Positions 52,185-61,566 of a stretch of 64,000 nucleotides of DNA are shown here, piece by piece (the stretch's first letter is position 1; each line of letters starts with the position of its first letter). The translations under genes were made by a program, and so were the position numbers. Source of the stretch: Terrirubrum flagellatum (GTDB taxonomy: Bacteria; Pseudomonadota; Alphaproteobacteria; Rhizobiales; Beijerinckiaceae). The notes under the pieces are model-generated. The model saw only the letters and a program-made list of their open reading frames with translations. It was not told the origin of the DNA and ran no database searches. The stretch covers positions 2,666,001 to 2,730,000 of the forward strand of contig NZ_CP091851.1 in assembly GCF_022059845.1 (NCBI RefSeq), in the 5' to 3' direction.

Positions 52185-52251
52185 TCCCATCGACTGTGGT
52201 TGTCGGCGCTCGCTTGAAGCCCTTGCCGCGAAAGCGGATCAGGTCAGAGCC

Positions 52252-52539
52252 TTATGCATCCACGAAAGAGATATCGCCATCGGTGTAAACGCGCCAAGCC
52301 GATACCTTGCCCATCACCGGAAACGCTGAAGAGCAACCATTATCCACTTGGATTCTATAACCGTGCTGCACCTTGCTTTCGAACAGCACGATATTGCATC
52401 TTTCGTCGTCTTTGTTGGCCATGACGCCGACGTCCCCAAGCATTGTCTGCGCTCTCGACGGCGCGGCGAGCTTTCTGCTCTCTGCTGCTTCAGCGACTTG
52501 GAAAATCAGCAGAAAAGGGAGAGCGGCGAGAAATCTCAT
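52252..52539 (-). CDS. Secreted AprI/Inh-type metalloprotease inhibitor-like protein
   Basis: A 95-residue protein with a signal peptide (MRFLAALPFLLIFQVAEA, cleaved near EAAES). The mature part follows the Inh/Omp19 fold: a DERCNIVLF strand, then CSSAFPVMGKVSAWRVYTDG and the end ISFVDA, with two cysteines that probably form the family disulfide. The family consensus has Cys...C..AFP..... W near the C-terminus. Such inhibitors block periplasmic or secreted metalloproteases. ATG at 52539 follows GGAGGAAG. It lies alone; no serralysin-type protease gene is in the window. Confidence 0.65.
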   Translation of the reverse strand: MRFLAALPFLLIFQVAEAAESRKLAAPSRAQTMLGDVGVMANKDDERCNIVLFESKVQHGYRIQVDNGCSSAFPVMGKVSAWRVYTDGDISFVDA

Positions 52540-52661
52540 GGCTTCCTCCAAATGACAAAAGGTAGTTCTCAGGCGGACCGTTGATTAGTGGAGGCGTACA
52601 GCCCGCTGGGTGTCCGAGCGCACATCGAAGCGCTTCCTCGATAGAGAACGTCTGACGCGGC

Positions 52662-52746
52662 CAGATTTTGAGGCCCTGCACATTTTCGTTGAACGCGACT
52701 CGCTCTCCGCAGCGCTACGCCTCATGGGCGCGAGGCGTCTCCCCCC
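52662..52746. repeat. Imperfect duplicated fragment, copy B
   Basis: Partner of 50778-50862. The plus reading here (RPDFEALHIFVERDSLSAAL) is longer and continues upstream to a GTG near 52610 as SERTSKRFLDRERLTRPDF, so this copy may be part of a broken small gene that runs into the neighbouring HEAT-like gene. No other match was seen in the window. Confidence 0.5.
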
Positions 52747-52797
52747 GGCGTCGCCGGGCGCAACGGGCCGCCGCACCAACCCGGAGCGGCGGTCCGC

Positions 52798-53799
52798 CTA
52801 CTTATTTAGATGCCGAGCGAGGAAGTCCGCTCGTTCTCGAATTGCACCGCTTCGATCTCGCGCCAAGAGGGCGATAGCTTCCTCGATCCTGGGAAAATTC
52901 TTTCTTCGATTGATCAACGCGTCGGCAGCAGCGCGTCTCACAAGGGCTGATCGGTCCCTGATGCTTTCCGCGATGAGGGCGTCTACCTCATACGTCAGGG
53001 TCAGCGGCCTGCGTGCGTACTCAACCACGCGCTTGCTGATGCCGAACCTTTTATCGATCCATTCTCGTTGGAAGCCGACGGGCCAGAAAGCGTATCCTTC
53101 GGCGATCATTCTAATTGAGATTGCTCGCACCACGGGGTTTTTCGCCTTCTTCGCCAAGCCTAAAAGGTAGGCATCAATCTTGGGGCCTCGCGCAGCATAT
53201 TTGAACTCAGTTCCCAATGGGCCAATCGAGACGCAAAAAAATCTCTGGATCAGAGCGGCCATAACTTCTGGGCGGTCAAAGATTTGATCGACCAGGCTCA
53301 CCCCAATCGCCTCCCACCGGCCCCAGTTGCGCCAGCGATCTAGAAGAAAATACGAAGCGGAAACGGCGACCGCGGGGGCGATACGCGGAAAAACACGCGA
53401 CGCACACATAGCCGCCGCCGCTCGCACCGGCTCGGCCCAGTCGTTCAGCCTCCAAGCAAGGGCAGCAAGCATGAAGGGCGAGTCGGGCGGATCGTTGAGA
53501 GTTTCGAGGGCTGCCTGGCGAACGAATCCGTCTCGGTGGAAGATGAAGATCGGCGCAATCTCAGGAGCGTCTCGGAGAGTGTCGAAGGCGATACGACGGT
53601 TGCTCGCGCTGGAAAAAAGCGAGGCGCTGTATGCAATGCGGGAATCGCACCACGAAATGGCCTGCGGCGGCAAAGATGAAAGCCCTCCGCGCACGCGAAG
53701 GATGAGCTTACTCGGTGCGTGACCCTTCTCAAGCTCTGCCCCAAGCGCCGCGAGAGCAGCGTCCAATTCTGACGGAAAACGCTGGACGCCTTTTGTCAC
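52798..53799 (-). CDS. HEAT-like helical-repeat protein, unknown function
   Basis: A 333-residue protein rich in repeating helix pairs of about 30-40 residues. Examples are DGFVRQAALETLNDPPDSPF, WAEPVRAAAAMCASRVFPRI, NPVVRAISIRMIAEGYA and SALVRRAAADALINRRKNF. The recurring pattern of Asp/Pro, Val-Arg and Ala/Leu is typical of HEAT-type scaffolds that bind other proteins or nucleic acid. No signal or membrane segment. Start at GTG 53799 (no strong ribosome site seen). It lies between the Inh-type gene and an unannotated 740-base stretch before the IS110 transposase. Confidence 0.6.
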   Translation of the reverse strand: MTKGVQRFPSELDAALAALGAELEKGHAPSKLILRVRGGLSSLPPQAISWCDSRIAYSASLFSSASNRRIAFDTLRDAPEIAPIFIFHRDGFVRQAALETLNDPPDSPFMLAALAWRLNDWAEPVRAAAAMCASRVFPRIAPAVAVSASYFLLDRWRNWGRWEAIGVSLVDQIFDRPEVMAALIQRFFCVSIGPLGTEFKYAARGPKIDAYLLGLAKKAKNPVVRAISIRMIAEGYAFWPVGFQREWIDKRFGISKRVVEYARRPLTLTYEVDALIAESIRDRSALVRRAAADALINRRKNFPRIEEAIALLARDRSGAIRERADFLARHLNK

Positions 53800-54540
53800 A
53801 GATTAATTCGCAAAGATCAGTTGCGGAGCTTCACGAGAAAAATGCATAAAATACCATCTGGAGCAACCGCCCGGTGACGCTCCACTCTGACCTGCTGATT
53901 TGAGGCTGATCTGAGGCCGGAAAACTCTACCGCCCGGCGATCCAATGTTCGGTCTCAGAGCACAACTGACCAGGCTCTAATCGCCACTGGATGAAACTCT
54001 CGTGGCAGGTCAAAACAGGCGCAACTTGCGCCAGTTAATCGCAATGATCGCCCCCTGTGCCGCTTCCCGTCATGCCCGATGATCTCCAGTTGGCCCAGGA
54101 CGTCCGACTTCACGGTGATGTTCTGTGACGCACGGTGGATGGCGCTTCACGATCGATGAGGTTGCTCTAGTAGTTCGAGAGCTTGACGATCGGCATCGGT
54201 GATCGCGTCGTCAATCTTCGGTGATTTCTCAGACCGCGCGACGGGCTTCGTCCACCCACAGCACTCACTGCGCTCTCCGATAAACCCGTTTACCCGACTC
54301 TAAGGCCCTTCGTCACGAAGTTTGGTCAGCGGAAAGGCGCCCATAGTGCAGATCTGGAAAAGTGCACTGAATGTATTCCTCCCCATCGACACTACTGAGA
54401 GGTTTTTGGCTGAAGTGCGCCAAAAGATGGTGTATCGCGGCGGCCGTGCAGCTCACGATGCAATGAACGTGCGGCCCCTTCACCTATGATGCCTGGATCG
54501 GGGTCGACCGACCTCGAGCATCGAGGAAGGAGCGACGGCC
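53800..54540. other. 740-base stretch without a recognised gene, upstream of the IS110 element
   Basis: No family recognised. One open reading 54346-54489 (plus) encodes 47 residues (VQIWKSALNVFLPIDTTERF and RQKMVYRGGRAAHDA) and could be a small gene or a fragment. The left part reads like decayed coding DNA. The left end of the IS110 element probably lies near 54460-54535, but no terminal repeat could be assigned. Confidence 0.3.
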
Positions 54541-55584
54541 ATGGCGCATTTCGTGGGTCTGGACGTGTCGGTGAAGGAGACGTCGGTTTGCGGGGTGGAC
54601 GATACAGGCAAGGTGCTGTGCGAGCGGAAGGCGCCGACAGAGCCGGATGACATCATCCTCCTACTAACCTCGATCGGTGGTGATTACGGCAGGGTGGGCC
54701 TCGAGGCCGGTCCACTATCGCAGTGGTTAGTGAACGGGCTGACCGAGGCAGGGCTGCCAGTCATATGCGTCGAAACACGGCATATGAAGGCGCTGCTGAA
54801 AGCGCAGCAGATCAACAAGTCTGACCGAAACGACGCTCGTGGAATAGCGCAGATGATGCGTGTCGGCTTGTTCAAGCCGGTGCACGTGAAGACGCTGGCC
54901 GCGCAAGAACAGCGAATGCTGCTCACCAGCCGCAAGCTCATTCAGTCCAAGCTTCTGGACGTCGAGTCCGACATGCGCGGCACGCTGCGCAATTTTGGCT
55001 TGAAGGTTGGCGTCGTGAGTACGGCTGGGTACGAAGCCCGGATCCGACGTTTGGTCGAAGACTTTCCAAGGCTGGCGGCGATTGTCGAGCCCTTGCTGAC
55101 GGTCCGGCGCACGATGCGCCAGCAACTCGTCGTTCTCCATAAGATGTTGCTCAACACCGTCCGTGCCGATCCGGTGTGCCGGCGGTTCATGACCGCGCCA
55201 GGGGTTGGCCCTGTGGTCGCGCTGACCTATCGCGCCTCCGTCGATCAGCCGCATCGCTTCCTGCATTCAAGAGCGGTCGGCGCGCATGCGGGCCTGACGC
55301 CGAAACGTTGCCAGTCAGGCGAAGTCGACTACGACGGCGGCATCTCCAAATCCGGAGATGTCATGCTGCGGACGATGCTTTACGAAGCGGCGCAGTCGAT
55401 CCTCGTGCACAGCAAGAAATGGTCGTGGTTGAAGGCCTGGGGTGTCAGGGTCGCCAAACGGCGCGGCGCGCGCCGGGCCATCGTTGCGGTCGCCAGGCGG
55501 CTTGCGGTCATTCTGCATCGCATGTGGGTCGACGGCTCCGACTTCCGCTGGAGCAACGCCGCCGCTGCGGCGCGGCCCGCATGA
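54541..55584 (+). mobile_element. IS110-family transposase (DEDD recombinase)
   Basis: A 347-residue transposase with the IS110 layout: N-terminal RuvC-like DEDD domain (Asp in FVGLDVSVKE, Glu in GLEAGPLSQ, two Asp in KSDRNDARGIAQMM) and C-terminal Transposase_20 domain (MTAPGVGPVVALTYRA, then RAVGAHAGLTPKRCQSGEVD and GDVMLRTMLYEAA). IS110 elements lack standard terminal inverted repeats and use a flanking non-coding bridge RNA. ATG at 54541 follows GAAGGAG. Full length and unbroken, so it may be active. Element ends were not defined. Confidence 0.88.
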
Positions 55585-55924
55585 CGGCGCGCTGTCACTG
55601 ACAAGAAACGCATCCGATTCTGCCTCGGCAGGAAGATGTCCCCACGGGGACGATGGATGGAGCGAGTTCGTAACGTCGGCAGATCCTGCCGCCTTCGGCG
55701 GCAAGGGCGCCCGAAAGATTGAACCACTCCGTCCTTCTGACCCCATCATGAGGCGGCCCAGCGCCGACCTCGCAGAGAAGCACGAGCCTCGTGCGGCGAC
55801 ATCAACCGATGCAGATCAATTGCGGAGAGCGACCCATGTCGTGATCACAATCCCCTTGACCTCGGCCGCGATAGAGAAGCCGACATTCGCACTCATCCTC
55901 GGAAGCGGACGTTCGGCCTATCAA
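55585..55924. other. Gene-free stretch after the IS110 transposase with two hairpins
   Basis: No gene recognised. GTCCCC (55638-55643) with GGGGAC (55646-55651), and TGCCGCC (55687-55693) with GGCGGCA (55697-55703), form short hairpins. In IS110 elements the region beyond the transposase can hold the non-coding RNA and the right end, so these may belong to the element. It then leads into the TetR gene on the opposite strand. Confidence 0.35.
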
Positions 55925-56605
55925 TTAGAGCGCTCCGGTCGTGTAAGCCGGCACCACATCAAGATTGGAATATGCTGCGGCTTGAGTTCGCTGGTGCGCG
56001 TTTTGGAGAGCTTCAAGAATGAAGCGAATCTGCTCGCGTAGGCCCACCTCGGGATCTTCGCCGCGTTGAACGCAGTGCTCGATCAAAATCGGATGGAGGA
56101 ATGGGGTAATCGCGGCGTTGACCGCTCGCGCCGCTTGCGCCGGATCCTTGACCTTCAATTCTCCCCTCTCGGCTCCCTCGCGAATGATCGCTTCAAGGGT
56201 TGCGACCATCAACTCGATATGAGTTTTGATAATCACCGTATTGCTCTGCATGGCGGCGACAATCATATCGTGTATGCGCCGTTCCTTGATCAGTTTTGCC
56301 TTGTTGTGTTGGTGAACGGCGGTCAGAAGCCGGTCGAGCTTTTCCAAGGACGGTGCGTTTGCGCGCGCGATCGTCAATGCAATATCGGCGACCTCATTCA
56401 CGACCCGCTTGCACACAGACTCCTTGATCGCCTCTCTGGAGGGAAAGAAACGGTAGATGTTTGCCGGGCTCATGCCGAGTGCGCAGGCGATGTCGGCCAC
56501 GGACGTCTTGTGGTAGCCGATGCGGCGAAAGTGCTCCTCCGCCACTTCCAGGATGCGCGCACGCACCACGTTGGGATCGGTGCGTGTTCGGACTGGACGA
56601 TTCAC
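55925..56605 (-). CDS. TetR-family regulator at the end of the RND efflux operon
   Basis: A 226-residue regulator: N-terminal TetR helix-turn-helix at about residues 15-60 (ILEVAEEHFRRIGYHKTSVA, DIACALGMSPANIYRFFPSR), then a helical ligand domain with a long Ala/Leu-rich stretch. It starts eight bases after the pump stop on the same strand, so it is probably co-transcribed with the pump and controls it. A second TetR gene lies at the other end of the operon (60918-61520). Confidence 0.85.
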   Translation of the reverse strand: MNRPVRTRTDPNVVRARILEVAEEHFRRIGYHKTSVADIACALGMSPANIYRFFPSREAIKESVCKRVVNEVADIALTIARANAPSLEKLDRLLTAVHQHNKAKLIKERRIHDMIVAAMQSNTVIIKTHIELMVATLEAIIREGAERGELKVKDPAQAARAVNAAITPFLHPILIEHCVQRGEDPEVGLREQIRFILEALQNAHQRTQAAAYSNLDVVPAYTTGAL

Positions 56606-56613
56606 GGATTAGC

Positions 56614-59600
56614 CTACTCGGCAGCCATCGCTATTTGCAGTTCCGGCTCCTCCGTCGAAACCTCATGGATTTCGTCTGCAGTCGGCTTGATCCGGAACCA
56701 CGTGGCGTAGAGCGCGGGAAGGAAGAGCAGGATCAACACCGTGCCGACCGCCGTGCCGCCGATCAGCGTGTAAGCCATCGACCCCCAGAAGACCGAGTGC
56801 GTCAGCGGGATGAAGGCCAGCACCGCGGCGAGCGCGGTCAGTATCACAGGCCGCGTGCGTTGCACGGTGGCCTCAATGACGGCGTGATAGTCGTCGAGTC
56901 CGGCCGCGCGGTTCTCCTTGATCTGTTCGGTCAGGATCAATGTGTTGCGCATCAGGATGCCGGCCAGTCCGATCAAGCCCAGGATAGCGTTGAATCCGAA
57001 GGGCTGATTGAAGGTGAGCAGCGCCGGCACGACGCCCACAAGGCCAAGCGGCGCCGTCAGCAGCACCATTGCCATCATCGAGAAGGATCGGACCTGCAAC
57101 ATGATGACGATCAGCGTGATGGCGATCATGAGCGGGAAGACCTTGCCCAACGCGGCGTTAGCCTTCGCAGCTTCCTCGATCGATCCGCCCAGTTCGATGC
57201 GATAGCCGGCGGGAAGCGATGCGATCAGTGGCTGAAGGGCTTTCATGATCTGCTTGGAGACTTCCGGAGGCTGGGTCGCCTCGTTGATGTCCGCGCGGAT
57301 CGTGATGGCGGGGTTACGGTCGCGGCGCTTCAGGATCGGCTCTTCCAGGCGGATTTCGGAATGGCCAATTTGGCTGAGCGGAATCTGGCGGCCCTCCCGA
57401 CTCATCAGCGAGTAATCCGCGAGGCGCGTTGGATCCAGCCGCTCGCCGCCGGCGCTGCGGGCAACGACAGGGACCTTGCGAATATCCTCGCGAACCTGCG
57501 TGACGGCGATGCCGGTGAGGAGAAACTGGAGTTGCTGGCCGACCTCCGTCGGAGAGAGGCCGATGAGGTTCAGCCGGTCCTGATCGGGCACAATGCGCAG
57601 CACGGGCGTACGATTGCCCCAGTCGCGGTTTGCCTGCCGTACATCCCCGACACTGCGCATGATCTCGAGGGCTTTTTCCGAGATGCTGTAGAGTTGGGCC
57701 GGATCGGGGCCCGTGACGCGGAACTCAACCGGGAACGGCGTGTAGGGGCCGAACACAAGCTGCGTGACGCGGACATAGGCCTCAGGCGCCAGCCCCTGCG
57801 CCACCGCCTCCCGGAGCCGATGCTTCAACGCCTCGCGCGCTTCGGCGTCGGGGGTCAGAACGACGAGCTTGGCGAAGGCGGGATCGGGCAGCTCCGGCGC
57901 CATCGCGAAGAAGAAGCGCGGAGCGCCCTGACCGACATAGCTCGTGACGATCTTGGCCTCAGGCTGGGTGTTCAGCCAATGTTCAAGCTTCTCAACCGCG
58001 GCGGTCGTCGTTCCGATGCTCGTGCCTTCCGGCAGGCGAACCTCCACCAGCACTTCAGGCCGGTCGGAGGTCGGAAAGAATTGCTGTTTAACGCCGCCCA
58101 TGCCGACGCCTGAAAGAACGAAGGCGATGCCGACGATGGCGCAGGTGACGAACTTGTGGCGCACGGCAAAGGCGATGAGCCGCCGCAGGCGCCGATAGTT
58201 CAGCGTGTCGTAGATCGCGTGGTGACCACCCGGGATCGGTTTGATTGCGGGCAGCATCTTGACGCCGAGATAGGGTGTGAAGACCACCGCAACGAACCAG
58301 GAGACGATGAGGGCGAACCCCACGACCCAGAAGATGTTGCCGGCGTATTCGCCGGCCGTCGAGCGCGCGAACCCAACGGGCAGGAACCCGGCGATCGTCA
58401 CAAGCGTGCCGGACAGCATCGGCGCCGCGGTGTGGCTCCACGCGTAGGCGGCAGCCTTGATACGGTCCATGCCCTCTTCCATCTTCACCACCATCACTTC
58501 GATGGCGATGATGGCGTCGTCCACGAGCAGGCCGAGCGCCAGGATGAGGGCGCCGAGCGTAATACGGTCGAAAAACCGGCCGGTCTCCAGCATGATGAGG
58601 AACACGACGGCGAGCGTCAGAGGGACAGCCGCCGCCACCACGATGCCGACGCGCCAGCCTAGGCTGAGCAGGCTCACCAGCAGCACCACGCCGAGCGCCA
58701 TCGCGAACTTCATCATGAATTCGTCGACCGCGGAGGCGATGTTGACGGCCTGGTCGGTCACCTTGTCGAGCGTCATCCCGAGCGGCAGCGTGTGTGCAAT
58801 GGCCGCCGTCCTGTTTTCCAGAGCCTTGCCGAGAGCGAGACCATCCCAGCCCTCCTGCATGACCGCAGCCAGCATGATGGTGGGCTCTCCTTGGCGCCGA
58901 ATGAGGTAGGTCGGAGGATCTTCATAGCCGCGGCGGATATCTGCGATGTCGGAGAGCTTCAGCGTCCGCCCCGCAGCGACGATCGGCGTATCCGCTATCG
59001 CCTGGACGCTGTCATAGGCGCCGTCGACCCGCATGAAGACTCGCGGCCCCCTTGTGTCGATTGAGCCTGCCGGGGTGACAGTGTTCTGCCGCTGCAACGC
59101 CGCGACAATATCCGGCGGCGACACGCCAAGCGTCGCCAGCTTGGCGTAGGAGAACTCGACGAAAATCTGTTCGGGTCGTTCACCGAGAATGTTGATCTTC
59201 TTGACGCCGGGAACGTGCAGGAGATCCTGGCGGATCACCTCAGCTTGCCTCGCCAGCTCACGCATCGGCATGCCCTTGGCCTTCAACGCATAGAGCGCGA
59301 AGCTCACATCCGAATATTCGTCGTTGACGAAGGGACCGAGCACGCCGGGCGGCAGATTGCGGGCTTCATCCCCGAGTTTCTTGCGCGCCTGATAGAACTC
59401 CTCCTGGACTGCAGAGGGGGGCGTGCTGTCCTTCAGCGTGACCGTCATATAGGCGTAGCCAGGCCGCGTGGTCGTCTCGACCCGGTCGTACCAAGTGAGT
59501 TCCTGAAGCCGCTTCTCCAACGGTTCGGCGACGAGTTCCTGCATCTCGCGCGACGTCGCACCCGGCCATGCCGTCGTGACCGTCAGGGTCTTGATGGTGA

Positions 59601-59724
59601 AGTTCGGGTCCTCCGCCCGGCCGAGCATGATGAAGGCATAAGCGCCGGCGGCCACCAGCAGGAGAATCGAGAACAAAGTGACCGCCCGTTCGCGAACGGC
59701 GATCGCGGAAAGATTGAGGCTCAC
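56614..59724 (-). CDS. RND (AcrB/HAE1-like) efflux pump inner-membrane protein
   Basis: A 1036-residue transporter of typical length: two repeats of six helices with two large periplasmic domains. Signatures: DPNFTIKTLTVTTAWPGATS at the start, the helix-4 proton-relay LGLLVDDAIIAIEVMV with an Asp pair, and the family end GTAVGTVLILLFLPALYATW. Similarity to pumps without a dedicated outer-membrane partner is likely, since none is encoded nearby. Its start overlaps the membrane-fusion gene stop as ATGA. Substrates cannot be read. Confidence 0.93.
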   Translation of the reverse strand: MSLNLSAIAVRERAVTLFSILLLVAAGAYAFIMLGRAEDPNFTIKTLTVTTAWPGATSREMQELVAEPLEKRLQELTWYDRVETTTRPGYAYMTVTLKDSTPPSAVQEEFYQARKKLGDEARNLPPGVLGPFVNDEYSDVSFALYALKAKGMPMRELARQAEVIRQDLLHVPGVKKINILGERPEQIFVEFSYAKLATLGVSPPDIVAALQRQNTVTPAGSIDTRGPRVFMRVDGAYDSVQAIADTPIVAAGRTLKLSDIADIRRGYEDPPTYLIRRQGEPTIMLAAVMQEGWDGLALGKALENRTAAIAHTLPLGMTLDKVTDQAVNIASAVDEFMMKFAMALGVVLLVSLLSLGWRVGIVVAAAVPLTLAVVFLIMLETGRFFDRITLGALILALGLLVDDAIIAIEVMVVKMEEGMDRIKAAAYAWSHTAAPMLSGTLVTIAGFLPVGFARSTAGEYAGNIFWVVGFALIVSWFVAVVFTPYLGVKMLPAIKPIPGGHHAIYDTLNYRRLRRLIAFAVRHKFVTCAIVGIAFVLSGVGMGGVKQQFFPTSDRPEVLVEVRLPEGTSIGTTTAAVEKLEHWLNTQPEAKIVTSYVGQGAPRFFFAMAPELPDPAFAKLVVLTPDAEAREALKHRLREAVAQGLAPEAYVRVTQLVFGPYTPFPVEFRVTGPDPAQLYSISEKALEIMRSVGDVRQANRDWGNRTPVLRIVPDQDRLNLIGLSPTEVGQQLQFLLTGIAVTQVREDIRKVPVVARSAGGERLDPTRLADYSLMSREGRQIPLSQIGHSEIRLEEPILKRRDRNPAITIRADINEATQPPEVSKQIMKALQPLIASLPAGYRIELGGSIEEAAKANAALGKVFPLMIAITLIVIMLQVRSFSMMAMVLLTAPLGLVGVVPALLTFNQPFGFNAILGLIGLAGILMRNTLILTEQIKENRAAGLDDYHAVIEATVQRTRPVILTALAAVLAFIPLTHSVFWGSMAYTLIGGTAVGTVLILLFLPALYATWFRIKPTADEIHEVSTEEPELQIAMAAE

Positions 59725-60833
59725 CCGTTGCCTCCGCTCTGAGAGGCGGTCCTGACGCGAGCGCCCTCCTGCAGAAGATGAGCGCCGAGCGAAACGACCG
59801 GATCCCCAAAACTCAGTCCGGAGATCACAGCGGATTCGCTGGTCACACGCACAAGCCTGACGGGCCGAAATTTCACCGTCGAGGTGGCGCTATCCAAGAC
59901 CCAGACGCCAGTTCTCTGACCATTGTCGAGCACAGCACCGAGCGGCACTTCCACTTCGGGTTCACTCGCCTGATTGACCAACCGGACAGTTACTGTCGCG
60001 CCAAGCGGCGCCTCCGCGGCCCCACCGTCGAGCACATAGCGGGCCTCATAGGTGCGGGTCTGGGCGTCGGCGGAATCCGATAGCTGCCGGAGATGCGCCG
60101 TGTAGCGGCGTCCATCGTCTCCATACAGGCTGGCCTCGGCCGCAGAGCCGATCGCCGGCCGGATCGTTTCGGGCAGCGCAACCACCGCTTCGCGGGGGCC
60201 CACCTGGGCAAGCCGAACCACGGCCTGGCCGGCGGATACGACCTGTCCCGGCTCGCCAAGGGTTTCGACGACTGTGCCATCCGCGTCCGCCAGCAGGATC
60301 GAATAGGTCGCCTCGTTCTCCGCGACCCGCGCGTTGGCTTCAGCTGCGGCGAGTTGCGCCGTGGCTGCATCTGACGCGGCTTTGGCCTGTTCATAGCGCT
60401 GTCGGGAAGACCATCCGTCGCTCACCAACTTGGCGTATCGCCGCTCATCAGCTTCCGCCTGAACGACAGATGCACGCGCTGCGGCGACCGCGTTGCGCTT
60501 CGCCGCGACCGCAAGGCGAAGGTCAGTTTCGTCGATCCGCATCAACGGCTGACCGGCCTTGACCTGCTGACCGACATTCACGAGCCGCTCCACGATCTTG
60601 CCGGGGACGCGAAAACCGAGATTGCTCTGCACCCTCGCCCCGATGACTCCCGTGAAGCCGCGTTCGGAGCCCGTCACCCGCGCGGCCGTCGCCAGTCTGA
60701 CGATCGGAGGTTGCTGTCTCGGGTCGCTTACGGCAGCGGCTTCCCGCGCGCGAAGGGAAAGCGTGACGAATGCGGCCGCCCCCGCCCCCGCGATCAGGAC
60801 GCCTGCCACCACAATTCCGGGTCTCTTTTTCAT
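59721..60833 (-). CDS. RND efflux membrane-fusion protein (HlyD/AcrA type)
   Basis: A 370-residue periplasmic adaptor with an N-terminal anchor (about residues 6-27, no lipobox Cys), a lipoyl half-motif GFRVPGKIVERLVNVGQQVK, a coiled-coil hairpin (AAKRNAVAAARASVVQAEAD and RQRYEQAKAASDAATAQLAA), the second lipoyl half DGTVVETLGEPGQVVSAGQA, and a beta-barrel domain. It links the pump to an outer-membrane channel. It is the first gene of the operon, 84 bases from the divergent TetR gene. Confidence 0.92.
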   Translation of the reverse strand: MKKRPGIVVAGVLIAGAGAAAFVTLSLRAREAAAVSDPRQQPPIVRLATAARVTGSERGFTGVIGARVQSNLGFRVPGKIVERLVNVGQQVKAGQPLMRIDETDLRLAVAAKRNAVAAARASVVQAEADERRYAKLVSDGWSSRQRYEQAKAASDAATAQLAAAEANARVAENEATYSILLADADGTVVETLGEPGQVVSAGQAVVRLAQVGPREAVVALPETIRPAIGSAAEASLYGDDGRRYTAHLRQLSDSADAQTRTYEARYVLDGGAAEAPLGATVTVRLVNQASEPEVEVPLGAVLDNGQRTGVWVLDSATSTVKFRPVRLVRVTSESAVISGLSFGDPVVSLGAHLLQEGARVRTASQSGGNG

Positions 60834-60849
60834 GCCCGTCGCCTCGCCA

Positions 60850-60904
60850 AATTAGATTGCATTCGCACTCTATATCGAATATAGATGTCGAACGCAATCT
60901 AATT
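60850..60904. promoter_or_regulatory. Nested palindromes between the efflux operon and the divergent TetR gene
   Basis: The outer arms AATTAGATTGCATTCG (60850-60865) and CGAACGCAATCTAATT (60889-60904) are complementary with one mismatch. Inside lies a perfect TCTATAT-CGA-ATATAGA (60869-60885). The whole 55-base block fills most of the intergenic gap. It is a strong candidate double TetR operator for both transcripts. Confidence 0.75.
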
Positions 60905-60917
60905 ATGGAGGTCGACG

Positions 60918-61520
60918 ATGCGCGTCAGTCGCGTTCAGGCCGAGAAAAACCGGCAAGCCGTGATCGATGTCGCAAGCCGCCTGTTTCGGGAGCACGGCTT
61001 TGACGGCATCGGCCTCAAAGATCTGATGGAGAATGCCGGGCTGACCCAAGGCGCGTTCTATAAGCAGTTCGCGTCGAAGGACGACCTGGCGGCGCAGGCC
61101 TCCGCGCGAGCATTAGAAAGTGCCACCCGGCGATGGTCGGCGGCAGCCGAGGCCAATCCGAAGGACCCGCTCGGTGCGGCGATCGCGTTCTATCTCAGCA
61201 CAGGGCATCGCGAAGAAAGGGGCGACGGCTGTCCTGTCGTTGCGCTCGGCTCCGATGCCGCCCGTCAGGGCGAAGATGTGAAGGCATCTTTCGAAGCTGG
61301 AATCCAAAAATACCTGGAGATGCTCGGGCACTGGGTTGGCCAACCCGACGCCGAGGATTCGGCCGACAAGGCCATGGCTGTTCTCTCGACCATGGTGGGA
61401 GCAATGGTCCTGTCGCGCGCGATCAACAACAAGCGTCTGTCAAAGCGCTTCCTGCAAGCGGCGGCCAAGAGCGTGATGGGCTTGTCTACCGGTGCTGCCC
61501 AAAAAGGACAACGCCGATGA
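60918..61520 (+). CDS. TetR-family regulator divergent from the RND efflux operon
   Basis: A 200-residue regulator with a TetR DNA-binding domain (VIDVASRLFREHGFDGIGLK, ENAGLTQGAFYKQFASKDDL) and a ligand domain with GDGCPVVALGSDAARQ. It belongs to the branch that often represses oxidoreductase or efflux genes. The nested palindromes at 60850-60904 are immediately upstream, so autoregulation and control of the efflux operon are likely. ATG at 60918 follows TGGAGG. The downstream oxidoreductase gene starts 46 bases later. Confidence 0.87.
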   Translation: MRVSRVQAEKNRQAVIDVASRLFREHGFDGIGLKDLMENAGLTQGAFYKQFASKDDLAAQASARALESATRRWSAAAEANPKDPLGAAIAFYLSTGHREERGDGCPVVALGSDAARQGEDVKASFEAGIQKYLEMLGHWVGQPDAEDSADKAMAVLSTMVGAMVLSRAINNKRLSKRFLQAAAKSVMGLSTGAAQKGQRR

Positions 61521-61566
61521 CGATGGTCTCTCCAGCCCCTCCATTCGCAACACGGAGCCCATCACC

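Noticed and set aside
56461-58113. 550-codon plus-strand open frame opposite the RND pump
   Set aside because: Antisense shadow of a complete RND pump and part of its TetR gene.
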